64,000 nt of DNA from Prochlorococcus sp. AG-402-N21 (GCA_003216435.1 QCIW01000001.1:62001-126000), one strand, 5' to 3'; shown: positions 1 through 7,973, numbered from the stretch's first letter. Numbers and translations: made by a program. The notes: a model not told the origin generated them from the sequence alone.

Positions 1-1
1 C

Positions 2-415
2 GCGACTGAAATAAAAAGACTGCTCCTGGAAATCTACGAAAACCTAAAAGATCTCTTTCATAGTCTTAAAAATCTCTTTAACTATCTAAAAAAGCTTTTA
101 AATGAAAATAAAAGTGAATCAAAGAAAGAAGCTAGTTCTAGTAACTCAGAAAAAAAGGACAAAAATCTTTCCTCTGAAAACCCTCTCGCATCATCTACCA
201 CTAAAAATATTCAAGATCCCCTTAACCAAGCCCTAGAAAATCCCACTCAAGAAATAAACGCTGTTACTGAAAATATTGAACCACAAAATCTGACCTCTGA
301 TCCCACTCAAGAAATAAACGCTGTTGAGGAAACTTTTCACCCCTCAGACCAAAATGAAAATAAAGAAGTTGTCGATCAACAAGAAAAAATTGATGATCTA
401 AAACCTGATGAATAA
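2..415 (+). CDS. Acidic repeat-containing hypothetical protein, 5' end outside window
   Basis: The frame is open from base 2 to a TAA at 413-415, so this is the C-terminal 137 residues of a longer protein. The first 35 or so residues look like an amphipathic helix (ATEIKRLLLEIYENL, then KNLFNYLKKLL). The rest is Ser/Glu/Asp/Asn-rich and probably disordered. A 25-base exact direct repeat at 241-265 and 301-325 encodes PTQEINAV twice, 20 residues apart. I recognise no family. The helix-then-acidic-tail plan is loosely like the protein at 10022-10438, but I cannot claim homology. Confidence 0.6.
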   Translation, partial: ATEIKRLLLEIYENLKDLFHSLKNLFNYLKKLLNENKSESKKEASSSNSEKKDKNLSSENPLASSTTKNIQDPLNQALENPTQEINAVTENIEPQNLTSDPTQEINAVEETFHPSDQNENKEVVDQQEKIDDLKPDE

Positions 416-504
416 AATTCATTAGACACGAAATTCTGAACAAATCAGATTTATGAAGTAGATTAATAAGGTCATAAATAAGAAAAACAATTCTTCTAAA
501 TTAA

Positions 505-732
505 ATGGTTGAACTAACATTATTGGCTTTATTAAACTCGATTGGTGATAACTTCTGTAAGTATCGAGCAGAAGGGAATGATAGCTATAAATCATTACTT
601 CTTTCTTACAGTGATGCAAGTGAAAAGTATGGAGTTAATGAAGTGAAAGGCGTAATAGAAAAATCAAGTAACTTATCAGTTGCAGCCGTTGCGGTAGCGG
701 TTACAAAATGTCCTCAACATTTATCAAATTAG
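505..732 (+). CDS. Small hypothetical protein, 75 aa
   Basis: This ATG-started ORF encodes 75 residues. The first half is mixed helix (LTLLALLNSIGDNF) and the C-terminus has an Ala/Val run (SVAAVAVAVTKC). There is no clear membrane segment, signal peptide or known motif. It lies between two other small genes and converges with the minus-strand ORF downstream. An overlapping antisense ORF at 422-619 looks like a shadow. I do not recognise the family. Confidence 0.5.
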   Translation: MVELTLLALLNSIGDNFCKYRAEGNDSYKSLLLSYSDASEKYGVNEVKGVIEKSSNLSVAAVAVAVTKCPQHLSN

Positions 733-753
733 TTAAAATAAAGTTATTTATTT

Positions 754-1011
754 CTACTTTTGACTAGTAATCTCTTCACCATAGATCCATCTTTTTATAT
801 ATCGCTTCCTATATTTGCTATCAAATGGATCAATTAGGAAATTGGTTAATTTTTCTTCTAATTTCTCGATTTTTTTAGGTTTTATACATAACTGATCCTC
901 AATAAGAGGATTCTCGTCATTTCGAGATTCAGGGGGATATTCTAATGAATTCGAAGTGCCTTCAACAGAAGCTACTTTATCTTCCATAAATCTATCCATG
1001 AAAATTACCAT
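754..1011 (-). CDS. Small charged hypothetical protein, about 81-85 aa
   Basis: This is a soluble, highly charged protein. Its middle is acidic and Pro-rich (EYPPESRNDENPLIEDQ) and its C-terminal half is basic (KPKKIEKLEEKL, then KYRKRYIKRW). Two in-frame ATGs, at 1009-1011 and 997-999, could be the start; the second gives MDRFMEDK. No family recognised. It converges with the ORF ending at 732 and diverges from the membrane microprotein at 1100. Confidence 0.5.
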   Translation of the reverse strand: MVIFMDRFMEDKVASVEGTSNSLEYPPESRNDENPLIEDQLCIKPKKIEKLEEKLTNFLIDPFDSKYRKRYIKRWIYGEEITSQK

Positions 1012-1099
1012 TTAACTTTTATCACATTGCGCTGCTTTTAGAGCTAATTGCTTTGCAAGGTTAAATTTTCTAGCTATTAATAGAAGTAGTAAAAAATCA

Positions 1100-1210
1100 A
1101 TGAACTGGGAATATCTAATTGTTCCAACACTAGGGGTAGTGTTATGTCCATTTGCTCTAGCTTATTTCTGGGATCTTATAAGTAAATCAACCAGAAAAAG
1201 ATTTATCTGA
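1100..1210 (+). CDS. Single-helix membrane microprotein, 36 aa
   Basis: ATG at 1100 and TGA at 1208-1210 give 36 residues: MNWEY, one hydrophobic helix (about residues 6-26, containing VPTLGVVLCPFALAYF), then a basic tail KSTRKRFI. This is the layout of many cyanobacterial thylakoid or plasma-membrane microproteins, with the positive tail probably cytoplasmic. I do not recognise a named subunit. The ORF could be fortuitous, but the helix and basic end argue for a gene. Confidence 0.4.
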   Translation: MNWEYLIVPTLGVVLCPFALAYFWDLISKSTRKRFI

Positions 1211-1689
1211 ACACGTCTTCTTATAGCTTATTAAATCAAAGTTTATATTAAAAGGCCTAGAAGTTAAAACAAAGATTTCTAAGAAGCTTATTCTGAGTAT
1301 GAATTCCCACATTTACATTTACCACCTTTCCATTTAGAGCATTTCTCTCTCTTACATTTTTCTTTCTAGGTTTATTCGTAATTTTCAACAATTACAAGAT
1401 GAATTTTTTCCTATAATTATATCTTCAATTAGATTCTATTGTATTTAAACTAAATAGTTTATTTAAATCAATATTAAAGGCTTCCTAATCAAGAAATAAT
1501 TAAAATTTAATTATTTAGAATTTCATTAAAAGAACCACCTAAAATCAATGCAAAACTCTTATTTGAAACTACATATTAAGCAATTAACATAAAAACTTAA
1601 ATTTCAAAAAAAAACCTCGTCCTAAGACGAGGTTTGAGAAACTATTTAAATCAATAGAATTGATCTAGCTGCTTTGTAAAAATATTCTC
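1211..1689. other. Intergenic stretch: Cys-rich ORF fragment and pcb terminator
   Basis: This 479-base gap is AT-rich. It holds a minus-strand, start-less, cysteine-rich reading frame at 1288-1365 (see findings) and the terminator of the first pcb gene at 1606-1635. I see no RNA gene or complete CDS. Confidence 0.6.
1606..1635 (-). terminator. Intrinsic terminator of pcb gene 1
   Basis: Bases 1613-1634 form a perfect 8-bp stem (AACCTCGT / ACGAGGTT) with a 6-base loop. A run of nine A on the plus strand is the U-tract for minus-strand transcription. It lies about 55 bases after the pcb stop codon. Confidence 0.85.
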
Positions 1690-2748
1690 TTAAGCAGTAG
1701 TGGTACCTGTCACATTACCAAGAGCATTAGCAACTCGTCTGAAATCAAATCCCATTGCACGCAATGCATGCCAAATATGACCTTGGATAAAGAAAAATCC
1801 AAAATAATAATGGACGTTAGTTATTGCGGCCCTAGTTGAATGTCCCCAAAATGCTGTGCTATCAGAAAGATCACCTGTATCTATCCAATAAGGGGAAATT
1901 CCAAATTTAAAAGCAAGAGGTTCTCCATAGAAGGTCTCAGGATAAACAGTTGTATTAGTTGCACACCAGAAAGCAGCAACTATTGCCATCCAACCAATAC
2001 CTGCAAGAGACCAAGACAATACTGCCTCCGAACCAAGCAAGCCGGCACCTTTAAATTTGTCATACTCACCAAATTGGCGGGTAGCTATATGCCAAGCACC
2101 ACCACTAATTTCCAAGAAGGCTAGGAAAGCATGTCCTTCCATAACTTCTTCCAAGCTATCAATTTTGAGGAAATCATATTGATGAGCGTATATACGCCCA
2201 AAATCTCCATAGCCAGGGAAAACTTGACGAACTTCACCAAGAGCAGGGTCATAAATTCCATGCCATCTTGCCCATTCAACAAACCAAATACATGCAACAC
2301 CTAAAAAGATGAGATGGTGTCCTAAAACAAAAGTTAGTTTGTCTGGGCTATTCCATTCGATTTTGAACTTTTTAGTCGTAGGAATGGGTCCATCATCAAG
2401 ATCCGCATTAAACAATAGCGAATGAGACAAGGCTCCACCTGCATAGACCAAGGAAGCAATCAAATGAATAATGGCAATTGAAGCAACATTTTCTCCAGTC
2501 CATACTCCAGCCTGATCGAAGCCAACTCCGATTGAGGCTAAATGAGCTAGAAAAATGGAGCTTTGATGGCCCATTGAAATAGAAGGGTCAAAGCGAGCAA
2601 GCTCCCATAGGGTGCTAGCTCCTGCCGCGAAAGCAATCAGGCCTGTGTGAGCGACGTGCGCTGCAATGAATTTGCCTGAGCGATTGGTGACCCGAGAATT
2701 ACCAGCCCACCATCCATAGGTGACGTCTGGGTTTCCATAGGTCTGCAT
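1690..2748 (-). CDS. pcb: Pcb divinyl-chlorophyll a/b antenna protein, paralogue 1 (352 aa)
   Basis: Pcb proteins are the thylakoid light-harvesting antenna of Prochlorococcus. They are six-helix relatives of PsbC and IsiA without the large lumenal loop, and bind divinyl chlorophylls around PSII or PSI. Family hallmarks here are the start MQTYGNPDVTYGWWAGN, paired His in membrane helices (AAHVAHTGLIAF; LGHHLIFLG), the NTTVYPETFYGEPL segment and the final helix FFFIQGHIWHALRAMGFDF. Length 352 is normal. It is the most divergent of the three copies in its inter-helix loops (DDGPIPTTKK). It has its own terminator, so is probably monocistronic. I cannot tell whether it serves PSI or PSII. Confidence 0.95.
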   Translation of the reverse strand: MQTYGNPDVTYGWWAGNSRVTNRSGKFIAAHVAHTGLIAFAAGASTLWELARFDPSISMGHQSSIFLAHLASIGVGFDQAGVWTGENVASIAIIHLIASLVYAGGALSHSLLFNADLDDGPIPTTKKFKIEWNSPDKLTFVLGHHLIFLGVACIWFVEWARWHGIYDPALGEVRQVFPGYGDFGRIYAHQYDFLKIDSLEEVMEGHAFLAFLEISGGAWHIATRQFGEYDKFKGAGLLGSEAVLSWSLAGIGWMAIVAAFWCATNTTVYPETFYGEPLAFKFGISPYWIDTGDLSDSTAFWGHSTRAAITNVHYYFGFFFIQGHIWHALRAMGFDFRRVANALGNVTGTTTA

Positions 2749-3053
2749 AATTTAAGAGTGCAAGACAGCAATACGTAGATAACACTACACGTATTTCGGG
2801 CTCGAAAGGGAAAGCTGTTGAATAACCGTAATTGACTGCGGCATAAGGGTTTTGACCTTAGGCACTCAAGATCATTAATAACACAGTCAAACATCCCAAT
2901 AAAGATAGCCTTTTCGGGTGTTTCAAAGAAGTTCTATTAAATTAAAACTTCGGGAAACCTGTCTAACAATTGAAACAAAAAACCCCGTCAAGATGACGAG
3001 GTTTTAGTCTTTTGAATAAAAATTCTAGATGAAATAAATTCAATCTAGGGGAA
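2749..3053. other. Intergenic region upstream of pcb gene 1
   Basis: This stretch of about 300 bases holds the leader and promoter region of the first pcb gene and, at its far end, the terminator of the second (2976-3005). The ORF overlapping its left part (2637-2894, minus) is mostly a shadow of the pcb N-terminus. I see no Shine-Dalgarno before the ATG; the sequence just upstream (CTCTTAAATT) matches that before pcb gene 2. Confidence 0.6.
2976..3005 (-). terminator. Intrinsic terminator of pcb gene 2
   Basis: The hairpin arms AACCCCGTCA and TGACGAGGTT at 2981-3003 pair with one mismatch around AGA. A run of A on the plus strand (2977-2982) gives the U-tract for minus-strand transcription. 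Confidence 0.8.
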
Positions 3054-4124
3054 TTAACCGTTGAGGCTTACTGTTGAATCTCCAAAATTGGATATGGCTC
3101 TGCTAACTCGCTTGAAGTCAAAGCCCATTGAGCGAATTGCATGCCATAGATGTCCTTGAATAAAGAAGAATCCAAAGTAGTAATGAACATTTACTAAGGC
3201 TGCTCTAGTTGTATGGCCCCAGAAGGATGTTCCTCCTTCAACAGTGTCAACCCAATATGGAGCTACTCCAAACTTGAAAGTAAGGACTTCTCCATAGAAG
3301 GACTCAGGATAAACAGTTGTATTAGTTGCACACCAGAAAGCTGCAACTATTGCCATCCAGCCGATACCTGCAAGGGAGAAAGATAGAACAGACTCAGCAG
3401 ATAGAACGTTCTTGCCTTTGAATTCAGTGTATTGACCAAGCAATCCAGAACCCATTTTGGTTGCAATGTGATGAGCACCACCTGCAATTTGAGCAAAGGC
3501 TAGGAATGCATGACCTCCCATTACATCTTCAAGACTATCGATGCTAATGAAATCAAATTGATGATTCCATATAGATGCAAGATTCAAGTTGTACTCAACC
3601 TGACGAACTGCATCTAAAGAAGGATCATAAATTCCATGAATCCTTGCCCATTCAACAAACCAAATATTGGCTATTCCAAAAAGGATTAAGTGATGACCAA
3701 GGATAAAAGTCAAGTTATCTGGGTTATCCCATTCAAGCTTGAACTTCCTTGCCTGTTTAATAGGACTATCTTGCATATCTCCCTCAAACTTGACGGAGTG
3801 CAAAAGTCCACCTCCTCCATAAACCATAGAACCAATGAGGTGAACAATGGCGATAGAGGCAACACCTGCCCCAGTCCACGCTCCAGCCTCATCAAATCCA
3901 ATACCAATAGAAGCCAAATGAGCTAAAAATATTGAGCTCTGATGTCCCATTGGCAAGGAGGGATCAAAACGTGCAAGCTCCCATAGGGTGGCAGCTCCAG
4001 CGGCAAAAGCTATTAAGCCAGTGTGTGCAGCGTGTGCAGCAATAAACTTACCTGAGCGATAAGTGACCCCAGCATTTCCAGCCCACCACCCATAGGTGAC
4101 GTCTGGATTTCCATAGGTCTGCAT
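3054..4124 (-). CDS. pcb: Pcb divinyl-chlorophyll a/b antenna protein, paralogue 2 (356 aa)
   Basis: This is the second tandem antenna gene. It has the same signature start (MQTYGNPDVTYGWWAGN), six predicted helices, His pairs for chlorophyll ligation (AAHAAHTGLIAF; LGHHLILFG; GGAHHIATK), the conserved CATNTTVYPESFYGE stretch and the final FFFIQGHLWHAIRSMGFDF helix. It is closer to paralogue 3 than to paralogue 1: both share VYGGGGLLHS and VRQVEYNLNL/VRQVNYNLDL-type segments. The C-terminus (SNFGDSTVSLNG) is unique to this copy. It is flanked by a terminator and a 436-base upstream gap, so is probably its own transcription unit. Confidence 0.95.
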   Translation of the reverse strand: MQTYGNPDVTYGWWAGNAGVTYRSGKFIAAHAAHTGLIAFAAGAATLWELARFDPSLPMGHQSSIFLAHLASIGIGFDEAGAWTGAGVASIAIVHLIGSMVYGGGGLLHSVKFEGDMQDSPIKQARKFKLEWDNPDNLTFILGHHLILFGIANIWFVEWARIHGIYDPSLDAVRQVEYNLNLASIWNHQFDFISIDSLEDVMGGHAFLAFAQIAGGAHHIATKMGSGLLGQYTEFKGKNVLSAESVLSFSLAGIGWMAIVAAFWCATNTTVYPESFYGEVLTFKFGVAPYWVDTVEGGTSFWGHTTRAALVNVHYYFGFFFIQGHLWHAIRSMGFDFKRVSRAISNFGDSTVSLNG

Positions 4125-4561
4125 AATTTAAGAGAACGAGCAACAAAACCTTCTGCAGATTACAAGCGTCTCAATTGATATGGTTGGAATAGTTAGAGGT
4201 CTTTATTTAGTTCATATAAAAAATTTATCTGAAATACAAAATTTTCATATTACCCAAAAAGATTTTACAAAACCTGCCAAAGGAATTCAAAGTCCTTCTC
4301 TATTCTTAAATCCATTGCCACATAAGGGATTTAATTGGCTGGAAGAAAATTATTTTAATAACTCAACGAAAATAAGTAGATCTTTTAATGGCCTTAGAAA
4401 GTCCAAAAAAATCTTCTTAAGCTTTTAAGTGAAAAATTTATTTCCAATAATTGAAACAAAAACTCTTGCGATTTCCTCACAAAAAAGCCTCACCTAAATG
4501 GTGAGGCTTACAAAAAAAACGAAGTTTCTAAGTCCTAATGAAAGATCTAATCTAATCAAAC
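4125..4561. other. Intergenic region between pcb genes 2 and 3
   Basis: This 437-base gap holds the upstream region of pcb gene 2 and the pcb gene 3 terminator at 4480-4512. A plus-strand ORF at 4180-4428 (82 codons) lies inside it but has no recognisable domain and sits antisense to the pcb transcription direction. I treat it as unsupported. Confidence 0.55.
4480..4512 (-). terminator. Intrinsic terminator of pcb gene 3
   Basis: A perfect 10-bp stem (AAGCCTCACC / GGTGAGGCTT) with a TAAAT loop spans 4485-4509. Six A on the plus strand supply the U-tract for the minus-strand transcript. Confidence 0.85.
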
Positions 4562-5650
4562 CTAAGAATCAAGACGAAACTCTGAACTATCCGAAGAGCC
4601 AATAGCACCACGAACCTTGCTGAAATCAAATCCCAATGCTCTAAGTGAATGCCATAGATGTCCTTGGATAAAGAAGAAACCTAGGTAGTAATGAACATTA
4701 GTAAGAGCTGCACGAGTCGTATGCCCCCAAAATGCCGCACCACTTCCCGAAAGATCTACAGTATCTACCCAATAAGGAGATACAGCGAACTTCAACTGAA
4801 GAGGTTCACCATAAAAGGCTTCTGGATAAACAGTGGTATTAGTTGCGCACCAGAAAGCTGCAACTATCGCCATCCAGCCAATACCTGCAAGAGAGAAGGA
4901 AAGTATTGCTTCAGCACCGAGGAGTTCGGAGCCTTTGAACTTACTCCAAGAACCAAGTCTCTTGTTCTCCCAAGGAGTTGAGCCAGCAACAACATGCAAT
5001 GCACCACCAGTAATTTCGATAAACGCCAAGAATGCATGGCCTCCCATTACATCTTCAAGACTATCGATACTTAAAAAGTCAAACTGGCGTGACCAAATCA
5101 TAGATAGGTCCAGGTTGTAATTAACCTGGCGAACCGCACCTATAGCAGGGTCATAAATTCCATGAATTCTTGCCCATTCAACAAACCAGGCACAAGCAAC
5201 ACCAAACAAAATCAAATGGTGGCCAAGAATGAAGGTTTGGTTGTCTGGATTATTCCATTCCAATTTGAACTTTCTAGCTTGAGCAACATTGGATTCCTGC
5301 ATATCGCCAGGGAAAAGAAGTGAGTGCAAGAGACCACCTCCTCCATAAACCATTGACGCAACAAGGTGAACTATGGCTATGGAGGCAACTCCTGCCCCAG
5401 TCCATACTCCAGCGTCATCAAATCCAATACCAATTGATGCCAAATGTGCGAGGAATATTGAACTCTGATGTCCCATTGGCACAGTGGGATCAAAGCGAGC
5501 AAGCTCCCATAGGGTTGCTCCACCAGCCGCAAACGAAATCAGGCCTGTATGAGCTGCATGTGCTGCAATGAATTTGCCTGAGCGGTTGGTGACCCCAGAA
5601 TTACCAGCCCACCACCCATAGGTGACATCTGGATTTCCATAGGTCTGCAT
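4562..5650 (-). CDS. pcb: Pcb divinyl-chlorophyll a/b antenna protein, paralogue 3 (362 aa)
   Basis: This is the third and first-placed (most upstream) tandem antenna gene. It shares the MQTYGNPDVTYGWWAGN start, His-rich membrane helices, CATNTTVYPEAFYGEP and FFFIQGHLWHSLRALGFDF with its neighbours. It is the longest of the three because of a larger fifth loop (VVAGSTPWENKRLGSWSKF) and an acidic tail (GSSDSSEFRLDS). Such loop and tail differences are where Pcb paralogues vary and may decide which photosystem they dock to; that is inference. No Shine-Dalgarno precedes the ATG. It diverges from the small gene at 5848. Confidence 0.95.
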   Translation of the reverse strand: MQTYGNPDVTYGWWAGNSGVTNRSGKFIAAHAAHTGLISFAAGGATLWELARFDPTVPMGHQSSIFLAHLASIGIGFDDAGVWTGAGVASIAIVHLVASMVYGGGGLLHSLLFPGDMQESNVAQARKFKLEWNNPDNQTFILGHHLILFGVACAWFVEWARIHGIYDPAIGAVRQVNYNLDLSMIWSRQFDFLSIDSLEDVMGGHAFLAFIEITGGALHVVAGSTPWENKRLGSWSKFKGSELLGAEAILSFSLAGIGWMAIVAAFWCATNTTVYPEAFYGEPLQLKFAVSPYWVDTVDLSGSGAAFWGHTTRAALTNVHYYLGFFFIQGHLWHSLRALGFDFSKVRGAIGSSDSSEFRLDS

Positions 5651-5847
5651 ATTGTTAGGAGAAAAAGTGGGAAAACCTTTTGAACTCTACTAGCGACTTA
5701 ATTCAAAAGCTAAAAATAGTTAAAGGTCTTTATTTATTTGTTTTCAATTTAGCCAATAAACATATTTGCTTTTTAAAGCTCATGTAATATCGTTGCACGC
5801 GGGTTTGGCATAGTGGCCACCTGGGTTATCTATAGCAATCCAACTAA

Positions 5848-6039
5848 ATGATTGATTTAACGCACCTTCTTGATTTCGCGACACAACTTCCTCACCCTTC
5901 TGACATTGGTTTAATAAAACCATCAGGGGGCCTCAATTTAGGGGCAGCATTATGCGGACTTGGAGCATTTTTCGGAATGATCCAATTTTTTTATTACTCT
6001 GATGATTCCAAGCGTATAGATCCTTGGGCAAAAAAATAA
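5848..6039 (+). CDS. Single-helix membrane microprotein, 63 aa (paired with 6189-6332)
   Basis: ATG start, 63 residues. After a 27-residue N-terminus comes one hydrophobic helix beginning GGLNLGAALCGLGAFF and ending QFFYY, then a charged tail (SDDSKRIDPWAKK). Over 27 ungapped positions from GGLN it matches the minus-strand microprotein at 6189-6332 at 12 residues, including GG-x-N, AA, G, A, QF-x-YY and D. A strong terminator follows at once, so it is a complete transcription unit. I do not recognise a named photosystem subunit, though the size and helix fit one. Confidence 0.75.
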   Translation: MIDLTHLLDFATQLPHPSDIGLIKPSGGLNLGAALCGLGAFFGMIQFFYYSDDSKRIDPWAKK

Positions 6040-6060
6040 TTACGAGTTTTATTTAAAAGA

Positions 6061-6091
6061 AAAAGGCGGGGCTAAGGCCCCGCCTTTTTTA
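6061..6091 (+). terminator. Strong GC-rich intrinsic terminator
   Basis: The sequence AAAGGCGGGGC TAAG GCCCCGCCTTT forms a near-perfect 11-bp stem followed by six T. It lies 22 bases after the stop of the 63-aa gene. The preceding A-run means it may also stop minus-strand transcription. Confidence 0.9.
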
Positions 6092-6188
6092 TTTTCTGAT
6101 ATCGCAAATCAAATAAATAGAGTTGTTTCCTCTTCAAAATCAGAAGCTGTAAATAAAATACTGAAACAAATTTAGGCTAAGGATACAT

Positions 6189-6332
6189 TCAATCCTTTGT
6201 TGGGTCGTTGGCATCTAGACCGTAATAAACAAATTGAGTGACCTGAACAAGAGCTAAAACACCGAAGGCAGCAGCAATTCCATTAAAGCCACCAATTGTG
6301 ATTGTTCCCAATAAGGTTGTTGCGTGAATCAT
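6189..6332 (-). CDS. Single-helix membrane microprotein, 47 aa (paired with 5848-6039)
   Basis: ATG at 6330-6332, TGA at 6189-6191. After a short N-terminus (MIHATTLLGTITI) it has GGFNGIAAAFGVLALV, QFVYY and an acidic end (DANDPTKD). The helix aligns without gaps to the converging 63-aa protein, with the QF-x-YY motif exactly 19 residues after the GG in both. The two genes are tail to tail around the terminator at 6061-6091. An AT-rich TATATATT lies upstream as a possible -10. Function unknown; a small thylakoid subunit is the natural guess. Confidence 0.7.
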   Translation of the reverse strand: MIHATTLLGTITIGGFNGIAAAFGVLALVQVTQFVYYGLDANDPTKD

Positions 6333-6655
6333 TGGCACAAATATATACGCCTATAAATAAACCCTAAAAGAAACCAAAAAAGTAAAAAAAACACAATCTC
6401 GTAGCACGTTGAAAAAAAATTCACCCCGAAAGGAGGGAATTTATATCAAAATTTCAATTAAGAGCTATCAAGCTATTCTCTGATCATATTTCAGCTATGG
6501 AAAAGCGAAAATCAAACCTAAAATTAATAGTTTTTAAATTGAAGGAATTTGATATCTAACTCAAATTCTCTTTTTTGGCGAAAATATGATTTCAATAAAA
6601 GGAATAAAATCAACATGAAAAATTTGAAGGATTTCATTCATAACTAGTAATCCAA
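6333..6655. other. AT-rich intergenic gap
   Basis: This stretch of about 320 bases holds only the upstream region of the 47-aa microprotein and the end of the next gene. A GGAGGG sequence at 6431-6437 is not followed by an ORF of useful length. I see nothing else. Confidence 0.5.
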
Positions 6656-7072
6656 TTAATCAAGTCCTTGAAAAAGCTCTTTATGAACAACGAGAGTGTC
6701 ATAAGGACAAGTGCCTGCATCTGGGGTTAAAGGTTCTCCATCAACATTCATAGCAGTACTACAAAGAAGATCTCCATCCCAACGAACACCATATTTACTA
6801 ATAGATTTGGACCATCTCCTCACAGCTTCAAAATGATCTGGGATTTTTTCTCCGATTTTCCTACAGCTCACACAAAGCAAAGATAAAACTGGAGGCTTAG
6901 GAGAAAGACGCAAATCCCTCATCAATATCGGTTGAGTAAAAATCCCGATATGGCGAATGTATTCTATTAATTCAAGCTCATTTTCAGACAATTCTGCCGA
7001 ATTCAAGGCTTTCTCAAATTCTCTTAAAGGAGTAATAGGCCTTGGCTCGATTCCCATTATCTTTATACCCAA
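6656..7072 (-). CDS. Conserved-looking hypothetical protein, 138 aa
   Basis: This is a soluble protein of 138 residues with no signal peptide or membrane helix. It contains a CVSC pair (about residues 67-70) and two further Cys (LLCSTAMN, AGTCPYDT), which might bind a metal or form redox pairs; that is inference. Met6 is an alternative start. It is separated by short gaps from two other minus-strand small genes upstream. I do not recognise the family. Confidence 0.65.
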   Translation of the reverse strand: MGIKIMGIEPRPITPLREFEKALNSAELSENELELIEYIRHIGIFTQPILMRDLRLSPKPPVLSLLCVSCRKIGEKIPDHFEAVRRWSKSISKYGVRWDGDLLCSTAMNVDGEPLTPDAGTCPYDTLVVHKELFQGLD

Positions 7073-7151
7073 AGAAAAACTATCTAAATAATGAAAATAT
7101 TAGTCCAAAAATAAAGCCTATAAAAAACTTGAAATTTATTAAGAGGTAAAG

Positions 7152-7352
7152 CTAATTTTTTTCTTCAACCGAATCTTTATTTTCTTTCATCTTCTCTATA
7201 GGCCATCTTGCCTTTAGGTTCAATGGATTCAGAGGATTAACCTCTATCTTTTTGCCTTCTATAACAGATATACACACTTTAAATACCGTGCCACCAACCA
7301 CCAATAGAAGAAGGAGCCTAATGAATTCAAAAAAATTACTGAAATAATCCAT
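7152..7352 (-). CDS. Small single-helix membrane protein, 66 aa
   Basis: The N-terminal half contains one strong helix (FFEFIRLLLLLVVGGTVFKVCI). The C-terminal half is polar and basic to acidic (KKIEVNPLNPLNLKARWPIEKM, then KENKDSVEEKN). It sits downstream of a two-gene unit on the same strand (7392-7775), so the three may form an operon of small membrane proteins. No family recognised. Confidence 0.55.
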   Translation of the reverse strand: MDYFSNFFEFIRLLLLLVVGGTVFKVCISVIEGKKIEVNPLNPLNLKARWPIEKMKENKDSVEEKN

Positions 7353-7391
7353 GTATAAATTTTAGATCCTTAACTATAAAGGAATGAAATA

Positions 7392-7544
7392 TCAATCACT
7401 ACCTTTATCATCTTTAGAGTCAGGCTCAGGTCTTACCCATTTCTTTTCCCTGGGAACCTTTTTTGACAATTTCCTAAGTCCAATGGCTATAAGGATCCCA
7501 AATGCAAGAGTCCAAAAAAGAGGTATTAGAAGATCGTTCTCCAT
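7392..7544 (-). CDS. Small membrane protein, 50 aa, directly after the 76-aa gene
   Basis: ATG at 7542-7544 follows immediately after the TAA of the upstream gene (7545-7547), with no intervening base. The protein is MENDLLIPLFWTLAFGILIAIG, one helix, then a basic stretch (LRKLSKKVPREKKW) and an acidic tail. Zero spacing suggests translational coupling with the 76-aa gene. Function unknown. Confidence 0.6.
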   Translation of the reverse strand: MENDLLIPLFWTLAFGILIAIGLRKLSKKVPREKKWVRPEPDSKDDKGSD

Positions 7545-7775
7545 TTAAGGAGCCTTAACTGATTTGACTACTGGAGATGAAATCTCTTCCAACTCTGGAG
7601 GCAGTTCCAATCCAAAACCTTCCAATAATTGCTTCAAAAGTAAGCGATTATCAAGATCTTTACTTGGCGCTTTTAAATACTTTCTAGTAACAAAAGCTGC
7701 CACTATTAAGAACGTGGATATAAGAGCAACTATTGGCCAAAGAAACAAGCGAAGTTGAGTTATCAAACTTTCCAT
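7545..7775 (-). CDS. Small membrane protein, 76 aa
   Basis: The N-terminal part is one hydrophobic helix (RLFLWPIVALISTFLIVAAFV). It is followed by a cytoplasmic-looking helical region rich in Leu and Glu (KQLLEGFGLELPPELEEI). It is the first gene of an apparent two- or three-gene unit of small membrane proteins. No domain recognised. Confidence 0.6.
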   Translation of the reverse strand: MESLITQLRLFLWPIVALISTFLIVAAFVTRKYLKAPSKDLDNRLLLKQLLEGFGLELPPELEEISSPVVKSVKAP

Positions 7776-7973
7776 CGAAGATGGGTTAAACCTTATATAT
7801 TTATCTTTCCACCATCCAATAAAAAATCCAACAAAAGTTAATAAATGATTGCTTATCGCAGAAAACAGTAAAAGAGGAAATAGAAAGACTTAATCTAGTG
7901 AGTCAAATTACTTAGACGGGCTCGGAAAATAATATATCTACAATAAAAGAAGGAAACGTAACTATAGCAATAT

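Noticed and set aside
4180-4428. Plus-strand ORF of 82 codons between pcb genes
   Set aside because: No domain or RBS, and it lies in AT-rich spacer opposite to the pcb reading direction. It could be real, but nothing supports it.
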